Positions 36,639-44,867 of a DNA stretch of 64,000 nt are shown piece by piece. Under the pieces are notes generated by a model. It was not told where the DNA came from. It worked only from the letters and a program-made list of their open reading frames with translations, and made no database searches. Source of the stretch: JALORV01 sp963754065 (lineage in GTDB: Bacteria; Pseudomonadota; Gammaproteobacteria; Burkholderiales; Burkholderiaceae_F); contig CAVWFH010000020.1 in NCBI GenBank assembly GCA_963754065.1, positions 62,001-126,000 on the forward strand, read 5' to 3'. Both the position numbers and the translations under genes were made by a program. Position 1 is the first letter of the stretch, and the number at the start of each line of letters is the position of its first letter.

Positions 36639-38360
36639 TCAGTCTGCCGCCGGCGCAGGAGACGAGCGTATAGAGCCTTCTTCGGCGTTGAAAGCGCTCG
36701 CCGCGTGGGCCAGTGTGGGGAAAAAGCGGGTCTTGGCGAGCCGCTCCTCCAGGCCACGCGCTGCGGCCCAGTCCGTCCACTCGGTTTCGCGCCCTACAGC
36801 ACAGGTCGTGATGCCGCGTACGCGCAGTTCCTCGAACAGTTCCTTGATCGTGAATACCCCGGTGGCATCGATCATGTTGACCGGCATCAGATCGAGTACG
36901 AACCAGCGCACGTTGCCGGCTGCGCCGACTGCTTTTAGCACTTCGCGCTTAAAGTGACCGGCGCTGAAGAAGATAATCGCCCCGTTGAAGCGGAACAACA
37001 CGAGCCCCTGAGGCGCAGCCGCTTCCGCATGCCGCGAGAGCGAATAAAAGCCGCTCTTTCCCTCGATAGACCCGAGCAGCTCGACTTTCGGCCGTGCCGC
37101 GAGTTGCACAAAGCTGAGCAGCGCCAATACGACCGCCAGCAGAATCGCGTTCATTACGCCAACCGCAATGACGCCAACGGTAGCTGTCATCGCGATCCAG
37201 TATTCGCGACGGTCGATGCGCCCGATGGCCGCGACATTGGACCAGCTGAACAGCGACGCGCCCGCCACGACTAGCAAGGCAGCGAGCGAAACGGCGGGGA
37301 TGTACTGCAGCGGCCAGGTGAAGAAAGCGACCACGGCGGTGATCACCACAGCGGTCACGATGCCTGCCATTTGCGTGCGGCCCCCCGCGACCTCGCCGAT
37401 GGCCGTGCGGGAATTGGTGCCCGTGACCACGAAGCCCTGGGCGAACGCCGCGGCGATGTTGGCTGCCCCGAGCGCGGCGATTTCGCGGTCGGCATCGATC
37501 TCGTAGCGGTTGCGGTCGGCGAAGCTGCGAACGGCCAGCATCGTCGTGGAAAACATCACCAGTGCCAGGCCAGCAGCCTCCGCGACAAGAATAGGCAGGT
37601 CGGCGAGCGGAATTTCCGGTATGCGCGGTATCGGGAAGCCGGACGGGACGGTGCCGATCGTGCGCACCCCGTGCTCTTCGAGTCCGAGAAAGTGCACCGC
37701 GAGTCCGGCCGTGACCAATGCGACGAGAGTGGCAGGCAGACGCCGGCTCACACGCGGTAGCAGCAGCAACAGCGCAATTGTGGCGAGTCCGACCGCGAGC
37801 GTCGGCCAGTGAGTCGCGGTCAACCGTTCGATGAACTCCAAAGTGCGCGGCATGATGCCGCTCGCTTCCATGCGAAAGCCGAACAGCACGCCGAGTTGAC
37901 TCAGTACGACGTTGATGGCGACGCCGTTCATGAAGCCGACCAGAATCGGCTTCGACAGAAAGTCGGCGACCGCGCCGAGCCGCATGAAACTGGCGCCGAC
38001 CAGCAGGACACCCGTGATGAAGGTCAGCGCAATCGCGAGCGACAGTGCCTGGGCTTCGTTCCCTCCGGCCAGCGGAGCCACCGCCGCAGCAACGATCGCT
38101 GCGGTCGCAGCGCTTGGACCGACCATCAATTGGCGGGAGGTGCCGAACAGCGCATAGGCAATCATCGGCAACGTACTGGCATACAGGCCAACGACTGGCG
38201 AGAAGCCGACCAGTTGCGCTGTGGCCACACTGCCGGGAATCGCCATCGCAGCGACAGCGAACCCCGCAGCCAGGTCGTGCTGGAAATCTGTACGTCGGTA
38301 GCCCGCAAGCGCCGGCAGCCCCGGAGCGAACCGGGCCAGCCGATGAATCGTCGGGCTCAC
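36639..38360 (-). CDS. SulP-family anion transporter with STAS domain
   Basis: A 573-residue inner-membrane protein with GTG start 38360. The transmembrane domain (about residues 20-425) contains the SulP segments GFSPVVGLYASTLPMIAYALFG and GPSAATAAIVAAAVAPL. The cytoplasmic STAS domain (about 445-555) contains NMIDATGVFTIKEL near the phosphorylatable loop. SulP proteins carry sulfate, bicarbonate or dicarboxylates, with Na+ or H+ coupling. No cysteine, sulfate or carboxysome genes are adjacent, so the ion is undetermined. It is 40 bases downstream of the SHOCT gene on the same strand. Confidence 0.92.
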   Translation of the reverse strand: MSPTIHRLARFAPGLPALAGYRRTDFQHDLAAGFAVAAMAIPGSVATAQLVGFSPVVGLYASTLPMIAYALFGTSRQLMVGPSAATAAIVAAAVAPLAGGNEAQALSLAIALTFITGVLLVGASFMRLGAVADFLSKPILVGFMNGVAINVVLSQLGVLFGFRMEASGIMPRTLEFIERLTATHWPTLAVGLATIALLLLLPRVSRRLPATLVALVTAGLAVHFLGLEEHGVRTIGTVPSGFPIPRIPEIPLADLPILVAEAAGLALVMFSTTMLAVRSFADRNRYEIDADREIAALGAANIAAAFAQGFVVTGTNSRTAIGEVAGGRTQMAGIVTAVVITAVVAFFTWPLQYIPAVSLAALLVVAGASLFSWSNVAAIGRIDRREYWIAMTATVGVIAVGVMNAILLAVVLALLSFVQLAARPKVELLGSIEGKSGFYSLSRHAEAAAPQGLVLFRFNGAIIFFSAGHFKREVLKAVGAAGNVRWFVLDLMPVNMIDATGVFTIKELFEELRVRGITTCAVGRETEWTDWAAARGLEERLAKTRFFPTLAHAASAFNAEEGSIRSSPAPAAD

Positions 38361-38400
38361 TGAACGGGGGCTCTACCGAAGAACGCGGGGCGAGCGTCTG

Positions 38401-38778
38401 TCAGGCGAGGGCCTTGGCTTTGAGTATCGCGAACTCGTCCGAGCTGATGGTGCCTGCATCGAGCAGGGTTTTGGCGTCGGCGATCTGCTCGACCGGCGAC
38501 TTCCCGGCCAGCGAACGCAGTTGCGTCTCGGCTTCCGTCCTTACCTGCTGCAGCGCAGCCTTCTGCCGCTGCGCCATGCCTCGCCCGCGAACAACGACAT
38601 AGAGCAAAGCGGTCAGGAAGGGCAACACCAGCAGGCCCACGATCCAGGCGGCCTTCGATACTCCGCCCAGCTCGGCATCGCGAAAGAGATCGACCACGAT
38701 CTGGAACAGTACGACCAGGTAGGCGATGAATACGAAGGCCGAAAAAATCAGCCACATCAAGTCCCAGAAGTTGCTCAT
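38401..38778 (-). CDS. Small membrane protein with PLDc_N and SHOCT domains
   Basis: A 125-residue protein. Two membrane helices (about 5-30 and 42-63) make the PLDc_N-type segment, with the conserved WIVGLLVLPFLTALLYV. A short helical linker leads to a C-terminal SHOCT motif (about 93-124, PVEQIADAKTLLDAGTISSDEF). SHOCT motifs are thought to aid oligomerisation. Such proteins are common in bacteria and have no established role. ATG 38778 begins a probable two-gene unit with the SulP transporter (40-base gap). Confidence 0.85.
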   Translation of the reverse strand: MSNFWDLMWLIFSAFVFIAYLVVLFQIVVDLFRDAELGGVSKAAWIVGLLVLPFLTALLYVVVRGRGMAQRQKAALQQVRTEAETQLRSLAGKSPVEQIADAKTLLDAGTISSDEFAILKAKALA

Positions 38779-39237
38779 TGGTTAGTTCCTGATGTAAGTC
38801 CTGATCCGGCGTTGAATCGAACCAAGCGAGTAGATCCACGCGGTAGGGATTCAATGCGTCGGCGCAAGGGTCTGAACCAGATTGCCGCTCATGCTCCGGC
38901 TGACGACGTGAATGGCAAGTGACCTGCGCCCGGGTGGGGATCGTACCCGACGAGTCTGGGGCGATCATCGACCGAGCCCGGCATCGCGCTCGGTCGGTTG
39001 ACTGTCGTTGGCGCATCGAGGTCACCTCGTTCGCAGGTCGGTAGAGCCTGTAAGGCGCGTCGGATTTCTTTACAAATGCATCCTCACCGGACGGATTACC
39101 GCACCGCAATACCTTGATGGCGTGGGATTTTTTCCCATTGGCACGGGACCTGCTTAGAGGCTCGTGGGGACGTTTGCTGACTTCGTTGAGCGGAGTGCGG
39201 CGGTTGAAATCTCCGGTTCAACGATGAGGACATGGAA
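38779..39237. other. Intergenic region upstream of the PEP-CTERM gene
   Basis: About 460 bases without a gene. The right part carries the sigma-54 type promoter listed separately. The left part, next to the SHOCT gene, shows no feature I can support. The long leader leaves room for an enhancer-binding protein upstream of the promoter, but no clear tandem site was seen. Confidence 0.5.
39139..39155 (+). promoter_or_regulatory. Sigma-54 (RpoN) promoter of the PEP-CTERM gene
   Basis: TGGCACG (39139-39145), five bases, then TGCTT (39151-39155). The invariant GG (39140-39141) and GC (39152-39153) are spaced by exactly ten bases, as required for RpoN. It lies 83 bases upstream of the gene start. 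Sigma-54 control of PEP-CTERM genes through the PrsK/PrsR system is known in exosortase-bearing bacteria. Confidence 0.78.
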
Positions 39238-39816
39238 ATGAAATTTGTGAATGTTTTTAAGACGATGGCCGCATCGGCTGTAATGGCGTTGGGGATAGCT
39301 GCGGCGCCAGCGCAGGCGGTTCTTGTCATCAACCCCGCTGATGCGCTGGGCACGATCAGCCAGACCAGCAACTGCAACGCAGCGTGCCTGTCCGCGATCC
39401 TCGGCTACACCGTCACCGAGTACTACAAGGCGAACGCGGGCGGCACGGAAGAGAAGCCTCTGGCCGATGCCTACACAACGGTGTTCGGCGGCGGCAACGA
39501 GACTGCTACCGTTTCCTGGGATGGCCCAAGCCTTTTCGACTGTGGCATTTGCATCCTGCTGGTCAAGGACGGCAATAACACGCCGAACCAGATCTACTTC
39601 AACCTCGGACCCACCGGCTATGACTGGGACGGCATGGAGTCGATCTTCATCTCCGATCCGCTGATCTGGCCGAACGGTGGAAGCATTTCGCACGTATCGA
39701 TCTTCAGCGCGATCGAGCCAACCCAGCAGGTTCCCGAACCGGGTTCGCTGACGTTGCTCGGCCTCGGCCTCCTTGGTCTGGCCAGGCTGAGCCGGCGCTA
39801 CAACGCCAAGCGCTGA
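39238..39816 (+). CDS. PEP-CTERM sorting domain protein
   Basis: A 192-residue exported protein. I choose ATG 39238, since GAGGA lies seven bases upstream; ATG 39232 would be too close to it. The signal peptide ends at APAQA (about 26). The mature part has two Cys pairs (SNCNAAC and DCGIC) that may form disulfides and no domain I recognise. The C-terminus is a textbook exosortase signal: VPEPGS, a hydrophobic helix (LTLLGLGLLGLA) and a basic end (RLSRRYNAKR). Exosortase should cleave it and pass it to the envelope or extracellular matrix. No exosortase gene is in the window. It is a single-gene unit with a promoter and a terminator. Confidence 0.93.
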   Translation: MKFVNVFKTMAASAVMALGIAAAPAQAVLVINPADALGTISQTSNCNAACLSAILGYTVTEYYKANAGGTEEKPLADAYTTVFGGGNETATVSWDGPSLFDCGICILLVKDGNNTPNQIYFNLGPTGYDWDGMESIFISDPLIWPNGGSISHVSIFSAIEPTQQVPEPGSLTLLGLGLLGLARLSRRYNAKR

Positions 39817-39841
39817 ATCTCCAAAAGCAGGCGCTGAACCG

Positions 39842-39866
39842 AAGGGCCCGCATTGCGGGCCTTTCG
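39842..39866 (+). terminator. Rho-independent terminator of the PEP-CTERM gene
   Basis: A hairpin of ten pairs: AAGGGCCCGC (39842-39851) and GCGGGCCTTT (39855-39864) with a three-base loop ATT, ending in a short T-run. It lies 25 bases after the stop codon. Confidence 0.8.
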
Positions 39867-39986
39867 TCATTCCGACCCGCAATTACACGTCCAGACCAAG
39901 TGCGTGCAGAATCCGGCCCGCAACTTCAAGTTCTGCTTGAAGAGCACGAGGTAAACGCTAATGCGAATGGACGGAACCCAGTCAGT

Positions 39987-40016
39987 TAACCACATTGCGG
40001 AAAGCGTGGTTACAAT
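39987..40016 (+). promoter_or_regulatory. Promoter-like element with inverted repeat before the D,D-peptidase gene
   Basis: TACAAT (40011-40016) is a good -10 box, but no good -35 lies at 16-18 bases. Immediately upstream, TAACCAC (39987-39993) and GTGGTTA (40006-40012) form a seven-base inverted repeat with a 12-base spacer that overlaps the -10 box. An activator site replacing a weak -35 element would fit. Confidence 0.4.
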
Positions 40017-40196
40017 CGCCCGCGGCGCTGTCAACAAGGAGGTCGAGCGGGGTCGACAGGTCGAGCTCGACGATCAAGAAGGCGGGCGTCTGCGCCGATA
40101 AACGAGGGATCGTGCCGTTGCCGGGTCAGGTCAACTTGGTGCTGGCAACCGGTACCCGGCAGGCGGTGTGACCCGGGGGAGAAGCAGGAGGATGAA

Positions 40197-41243
40197 TTGC
40201 GGCAAGTGATTGCGGTATGTGCCTTGGGATTCGCGTTGGCCGGCATGGCCGTTACGCCGGCTGCTGCCCAGGTTACCGGTGCCGCCGCCAAGGCGACTGC
40301 GTCTGGCGGTAGTCGCGTGCAAGGCAGCATCCCGGCAGGCAAGGCCAGAATCCAGTCGAACCGCTCGAAGAACGCCTACGCACGCAAGCCGTTCCGGCCG
40401 TCCGAAGGCCAGCTTGCCGGCCTGCACCGCGCCGATGATCCGCTCGACCTCAAGTCATCGGTCGCGCTCGTCGTGAACCAGGACACCGACGAGGTCCTGT
40501 TCGAGAAGAACACTCATGCCGTGCTGCCGATCGCATCGATCACGAAGCTGATGACCGCGCTCGTGACGGTCGAGTCCAATCTTCCGCTGGATGAAGAACT
40601 CGTCGTGTCGCAATCGGAAATCGTGCATGCGAACGTGCGCTCGAACCTGCGGCCGGGAATGAAGATGTCGCGGGACACGGCGCTGCACCTCGCGCTGATG
40701 TCGTCCGAGAATCGCGCTGCGCAACTGCTCGGACGCACCTATCCGGGAGGGCTCGACGCCTTCGTCGAAGCGATGAATGCAAAGGCGCGCATGCTCGACA
40801 TGAGCGACTCGCACTTTGCCGATCCCACGGGGCTCTCGTCCGACAACCGTTCGAGCGCGAACGACCTCGTCAAGCTGGTCAAGGCGGCGTATGAGCACGA
40901 TGTCATCCGCGAGCACTCGATCAGCGGGGAACTCGCACTGCCGGTCGGCAAGCGCATGGTGCGCTATGGCAACACGAATCGGCTGACTGCGAACCCGGAT
41001 TGGGACATCGGGCTGCAGAAGACCGGATACATCTCGGCGGCGGGGCGTTGCCTGGTGATGCAGGCAGTGGTCGAAGGGCAGCGAGTCGTCATGGTGCTGC
41101 TTGATTCCGTCGGCAAGTACTCTCGCATTGGCGACGCTCAGCGCATTCGCGACTGGCTCGCATCCAAGGCGCTGCGCAGCGAAAGCACCGCTCCGGCAGT
41201 CAAGCCGGTCGCCAACGTCTCCGGCGCTGCAAAACCGATCTAG
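40197..41243 (+). CDS. pbpG: D-alanyl-D-alanine endopeptidase (PBP7-like, S11 family)
   Basis: A 348-residue periplasmic protein starting at TTG 40197, five bases after AGGAGG, with a signal peptide cut near PAAAQ. After a basic linker (about 30-75), the S11 penicillin-binding domain shows all three motifs: SITK (serine nucleophile and Lys), SEN and KTG. It lacks the C-terminal amphipathic anchor domain of PBP5/6, so it fits PBP7/PbpG, an endopeptidase that cuts cross-links in peptidoglycan. A Pro/Ala/Val tail ends the protein. It is a single-gene unit, and its stop nearly abuts the convergent IclR gene (five-base gap). Confidence 0.92.
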   Translation: MRQVIAVCALGFALAGMAVTPAAAQVTGAAAKATASGGSRVQGSIPAGKARIQSNRSKNAYARKPFRPSEGQLAGLHRADDPLDLKSSVALVVNQDTDEVLFEKNTHAVLPIASITKLMTALVTVESNLPLDEELVVSQSEIVHANVRSNLRPGMKMSRDTALHLALMSSENRAAQLLGRTYPGGLDAFVEAMNAKARMLDMSDSHFADPTGLSSDNRSSANDLVKLVKAAYEHDVIREHSISGELALPVGKRMVRYGNTNRLTANPDWDIGLQKTGYISAAGRCLVMQAVVEGQRVVMVLLDSVGKYSRIGDAQRIRDWLASKALRSESTAPAVKPVANVSGAAKPI

Positions 41244-41248
41244 CCGGC

Positions 41249-42028
41249 TTAATCGGCCGGCAGCGTATGTCCAAGTCCGGACGAAATGCGCGTGGCCGTT
41301 GTTTTCAGATCAGCTAGCCAATCGTCCTGCATGCGCTCCGAGGGCGCAGATACGGAGAGTCCGGCTACGAGGCGTCCGGAATCGTCGCGTATCCCGGCGG
41401 CAATGCACCGCACGCCCAGTTCGAGTTCTTCGTTGTCGCGGGCATAACCGCGCGCACGGACGTCCGACAGTTCCTTCTCCAGCCTGACCAGTTCCGTGAT
41501 GCTGTTGCGCGTATGGCCGGCCAGCCCGGTCCGCGTTGCATAGGCACGCACAAGGCGCGGGTCATCGGAAGCTAGGAAGAGCTTGCCGCTCGACGTAAGG
41601 TGCAGCGGGGCGCGGCCGCCGATCGCGCGCACCACCTGCATGCCCGAGCGCTCGCTGTACGAGCGGTCGATGTAGACGATCTCGTCGCCCTGGCGCACCG
41701 ACAGGTTGACGGTCTGCCCGGTCTTGCGATGCAGCTCCCGCATCGGCTCGAGCGCCGCCTCGCGCACCGAAAGGCGCGCCTTGACGAGGTTTCCCAGTTC
41801 GAGCAGGCGCATGCCGAGACGGTACGAACCCGGCGCTTCCGCGCGATCGACGAACCGTCCGATGACCATGTCATTTAAGATCCGGTGCGCTGTGGATGGA
41901 TGCAGGCCGGTGGCCCCCGCGAGTTCCTTCAGGCTGACCGGATCCGATCGCGACGCGAGTGTGTCGAGCAGCTTCATCATTCGCTCGATGACCTGAATGG
42001 CTGTCTTTTCGCGCGTGGTCGTGGACAT
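41249..42028 (-). CDS. IclR-family transcriptional regulator
   Basis: From ATG 42028 the product has 259 residues. The N-terminal winged helix-turn-helix (about 10-75) includes SLKELAGATGLHPSTAHRILNDM. The C-terminal effector domain (about 85-250) contains the IclR features GRAPLHLTSSGK and GVRCIAAGIRD, where small organic acids usually bind. It is divergent from lutA, with 171 bases between the starts. It is therefore the likely local regulator of lactate utilisation, although in other bacteria that role belongs to GntR-type (LutR/LldR) proteins. The ligand is unknown. Confidence 0.93.
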   Translation of the reverse strand: MSTTTREKTAIQVIERMMKLLDTLASRSDPVSLKELAGATGLHPSTAHRILNDMVIGRFVDRAEAPGSYRLGMRLLELGNLVKARLSVREAALEPMRELHRKTGQTVNLSVRQGDEIVYIDRSYSERSGMQVVRAIGGRAPLHLTSSGKLFLASDDPRLVRAYATRTGLAGHTRNSITELVRLEKELSDVRARGYARDNEELELGVRCIAAGIRDDSGRLVAGLSVSAPSERMQDDWLADLKTTATRISSGLGHTLPAD

Positions 42029-42048
42029 GGTGCAGAGCAATATCGTTA

Positions 42049-42068
42049 TTGTGGGATTTATACCACCA
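42049..42068. promoter_or_regulatory. Operator candidate in the iclR-lutA divergent region
   Basis: An imperfect palindrome of 20 bases (7 of 10 positions symmetrical) with the core GTGG-N8-CCAC. It lies just upstream of the IclR gene start and about 130 bases before lutA, the expected position for an IclR dimer site controlling both genes. Confidence 0.42.
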
Positions 42069-42199
42069 TACGAAACGACGGCCAAGTCCTTTGCGTGGCG
42101 AGGGTTTGCGGGGCCGCAACGCGACGCGCAATCGTTCGTCGACCTTGCTGCGACGCGGCAAGATCCGCCTTTGTTTCTGGGTCGACTGGGAGGAGTTGC

Positions 42200-42925
42200 A
42201 TGCGCGTAGCACTTTTCGTGACCTGCCTGGTCGACGCAGTCCGCCCGGAAATCGGTTTCTCGGCGATCAAGCTGCTGGAGTCGGCGGGATGCGAAGTGGT
42301 GGTTCCCGAATCGCAGACCTGCTGTGGCCAGCCGGCTTACAACTCCGGCGACAGCGCCGCCGCACGAACCCTGGCCGAAAAAGTGCTGCGTGAGTTCGAC
42401 GGCTTCGAGTACGTCGTGATACCGAGTGGCTCCTGCGGTGGCCAGATCAAGCAGCATTACCTCGAACTCTTCCATGATCATCCGGACCTGAAGTCACGTG
42501 CCGAGAAGCTGGCCGGGCGCATCTACGAGCTGACCGACTTTCTCGTCAATGTGCTGCACGTCAGCAGTGTTCCATCGAGCTTCAGCGGCAGCATCACGTA
42601 CCACGACTCCTGTTGCGGGCTGCGCGAACTGGGCGTCAAGCGCCAGCCACGGACGCTGCTGGCGATGCTGCCTGGTGTGCGCGTGAGCGAGATGAAGGAT
42701 TGCGAACAGTGCTGCGGCTTCGGCGGTACGTTCTCGATCAAGTTCGGGGATATCTCAGGAGCGATCGTCGACGAAAAGTGCGGGAATGTGCGTGCCAGCG
42801 GCGCCGATGCGGTGGTGCTGGGCGACCTGGGGTGCATGCTGAATATCGAAGGCCGTCTGCGCCGGACCGGCGATACGACCACGCGCGTACTGCACATCGC
42901 CCAGGTCCTCGCGGGAGATGCCTGA
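42200..42925 (+). CDS. lutA: Lactate utilisation protein A (Fe-S oxidoreductase)
   Basis: From ATG 42200 (AGGAG upstream) the protein has 241 residues. It contains two CCG domains with cysteine clusters, seen as TCCGQPAYNSG, SCCGLRELG and QCCGFGGTFS, as in LutA/LldE and the heterodisulfide reductase subunit that carries an unusual Fe-S cluster. With LutB and LutC it oxidises L-lactate to pyruvate. The stop overlaps the lutB start by one base (TGATG), so the two are translated together. The length is normal. Confidence 0.94.
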   Translation: MRVALFVTCLVDAVRPEIGFSAIKLLESAGCEVVVPESQTCCGQPAYNSGDSAAARTLAEKVLREFDGFEYVVIPSGSCGGQIKQHYLELFHDHPDLKSRAEKLAGRIYELTDFLVNVLHVSSVPSSFSGSITYHDSCCGLRELGVKRQPRTLLAMLPGVRVSEMKDCEQCCGFGGTFSIKFGDISGAIVDEKCGNVRASGADAVVLGDLGCMLNIEGRLRRTGDTTTRVLHIAQVLAGDA

Positions 42926-44349
42926 TGCAGACGCAGTCGATGCACTTCAAGGCACGTGCAGGGCAGAAACTGGCGGACGCCCGGCTGCAGAAGAATCTGA
43001 AGAAGCTGTCGGAGAAGTTCGTCACGGCGCGCGCGGCAGCGATCACCGAGATCGATGACTTCGAGGCGACACGCAACGCGGCGGTCGAGCGACGCAACCG
43101 CGCTCTCGAGCGACTGGACGTCTGGCTCGAGACGTTCGAGCGCAACGCCCGCGCCAGAGGGGCCGTCGTTCTCTATGCGCAGTCTCCTGAGGAAGCGACA
43201 CGGCTGATCGTCGACATCGCGAAGAAGCACGACGTTCGCAAGGTCACAAAATCCAAGTCGATGGTCTCAGAAGAGATCCAGCTGAACGCCGCGTTCACCG
43301 CCGCAGGCGTGCAGCCTGTCGAGACCGACCTGGGCGAGTACATCCTGCAGATCAACGACAACGAGGCGCCGTCGCACATCATTGCGCCCGTCATCCACAA
43401 GGACAAGGAAGAAATCTCGGCGCTGTTCGCGAAGGCGCATTCGACCGAACGCAAGACCGAAATCACACAGCTGACCCGCGAGGCGCGCGAAGTGCTGCGC
43501 GGTCACTTCCTGTCGGCCGACATGGGGGTCTCGGGAGCCAACTTCCTGATCGCCGAGACCGGCTCCGTATCGATAGTGACCAACGAAGGCAACGAGGGCA
43601 TGTGCACGATCATGCCGCCGAAGGTCCATGTGGTGCTCACCGGCATCGAGAAGGTGCTGCCGACGCTCGAGGATGTGGCGACGCTGATGCGACTGTTGCC
43701 GCGCTCGGCGACCGGGCAGCCGATCTCGAATTACTTCTCGATCCTCACCGGGCCACGCCGGCCGGGCGAGCCCGACGGCCCGGAACACATGTACTACGTG
43801 CTGCTCGACGCGGGCCGGACGGGGCTGCTCGGCAGCGAGTTCCAGGAAATGCTGCGGTGTATCCGCTGCGGCGCGTGCATGAATCACTGTCCCGTGTATC
43901 AGAAGATCGGCGGGCACGCCTATGGCTGGGTCTATCCGGGGCCGATGGGGTCCGTGCTGACGCCGAGTTACGTCGGTCTGGAAAATGCACTCGACTTGCC
44001 GCACGCGGCGACATTGTGCGGCCAGTGCAGCGTGGTGTGCCCGGTGAAGATCCCGCTGCCGGATCTGCTGCGCAGGCTGCGTGAGAAGCAGTGGGAGCGC
44101 GGCCTGCGCCCCTGGTACGAACGGGTCGGCGTCGCTGTCTGGGCGTTTGCCGCCACGCGTCCCGTGCTCTATGCGCTGGGAGCGCGCATCGCAGCGCGAG
44201 CGCTCAACTGGATGGGCGGAGCCGACGGCCGTATCCGAAGTCTTCCGCTCGGCGGTGGCTGGACCGCCAGCCGCGACTTCCCGGCTCCCAGCGGGCGAAC
44301 CTTTCGCGACATGTACCGCGAAAGCCGCGCCCGCGGCCCGTCAGCCTAG
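42925..44349 (+). CDS. lutB: Lactate utilisation protein B (iron-sulfur, LUD domain)
   Basis: A 474-residue protein from ATG 42925. The LUD domain covers about residues 70-300 (KSKSMVSEEI, GVSGANFLIAETGSV). Two 4Fe-4S motifs follow: CIRCGACMNHCPVY (near 312) and CGQCSVVCPVKIP (near 365). A C-terminal helical tail ends the protein. LutB is the electron-transfer subunit of the LutABC L-lactate oxidase in the cytoplasm. The third partner, LutC (a small LUD protein), is not next to it; the following gene is convergent and unrelated. LutC must be elsewhere or its role is covered by LutB. The stop overlaps thpR by four bases, tail to tail. Confidence 0.94.
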   Translation: MQTQSMHFKARAGQKLADARLQKNLKKLSEKFVTARAAAITEIDDFEATRNAAVERRNRALERLDVWLETFERNARARGAVVLYAQSPEEATRLIVDIAKKHDVRKVTKSKSMVSEEIQLNAAFTAAGVQPVETDLGEYILQINDNEAPSHIIAPVIHKDKEEISALFAKAHSTERKTEITQLTREAREVLRGHFLSADMGVSGANFLIAETGSVSIVTNEGNEGMCTIMPPKVHVVLTGIEKVLPTLEDVATLMRLLPRSATGQPISNYFSILTGPRRPGEPDGPEHMYYVLLDAGRTGLLGSEFQEMLRCIRCGACMNHCPVYQKIGGHAYGWVYPGPMGSVLTPSYVGLENALDLPHAATLCGQCSVVCPVKIPLPDLLRRLREKQWERGLRPWYERVGVAVWAFAATRPVLYALGARIAARALNWMGGADGRIRSLPLGGGWTASRDFPAPSGRTFRDMYRESRARGPSA

Positions 44350-44867
44350 TCCGACGGCCATTCCGCCGGCACGACGCGGCGATACAAAGGCCCACGTTCA
44401 TCACGTGCGGCGGCATACAGCGCGACATGCGCCGTGTGCCAGGGCAACGCTGCCTCCAGCGGTCCGGATCGATCGAAGCGGCGCGCGTCACGAAACAGGG
44501 TGACGTGGGGAACCAATGCCTTGCGGTCATAGGCGACACTGAGTTCATCGAGTCGCGCGCGCGTGCGATCGACGGCGGATACGAGTGAGCTGTTGAGCTG
44601 GCCGCCGGCCCACACAACGCGCGCCCGCGAAAACCAGCCGAGACTTTCGATCGACCAGTCGAACGGGTCGATCGCCAGTGCGTCGCATGTCCCGGCCACG
44701 CGATTCGCGGTCGAGGGATCGATATCGCCGATGAAGGCGAGCGTCAGGTGCAAATTGCGCGACTGCATTGGTCGTGCCTGCGGCAGGAGGGGCCTCAAGT
44801 GTTCAAGAAGTGGCTCCATCGCAACCCGCGTCACATCGTCGGGCCACGCTGCGACAAAGCATCGCAT
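44346..44867 (-). CDS. thpR: RNA 2',3'-cyclic phosphodiesterase (2H family)
   Basis: A 173-residue protein from ATG 44867, the last gene of a five-gene operon. The two catalytic HxTx motifs are HLTL (in RNLHLTLAFIGD) and HVTL (in PHVTLFRDARR), the signature of 2H phosphoesterases. ThpR opens 2',3'-cyclic phosphates on RNA ends; older literature calls it 2'-5' RNA ligase (LigT). Its start overlaps the pyrD stop (TGATG). The length is normal for the family. Confidence 0.92.
   Translation of the reverse strand: MRCFVAAWPDDVTRVAMEPLLEHLRPLLPQARPMQSRNLHLTLAFIGDIDPSTANRVAGTCDALAIDPFDWSIESLGWFSRARVVWAGGQLNSSLVSAVDRTRARLDELSVAYDRKALVPHVTLFRDARRFDRSGPLEAALPWHTAHVALYAAARDERGPLYRRVVPAEWPSD

Larger units (their letters stand above)
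39817..40196. other. Intergenic region, PEP-CTERM gene to D,D-peptidase
   Basis: About 380 bases without a gene. It contains the terminator of the PEP-CTERM gene and a promoter-like element with an inverted repeat (both listed). Three copies of GGTCGA occur close together between 40040 and 40070; their meaning is unknown. Confidence 0.5.

Noticed and set aside
40192..40209. Five-codon open frame (MNCGK) overlapping the D,D-peptidase start
   Set aside because: AGGAGG ends right before this ATG, too close for initiation, while the TTG at 40197 has correct spacing; no sign of a leader peptide.
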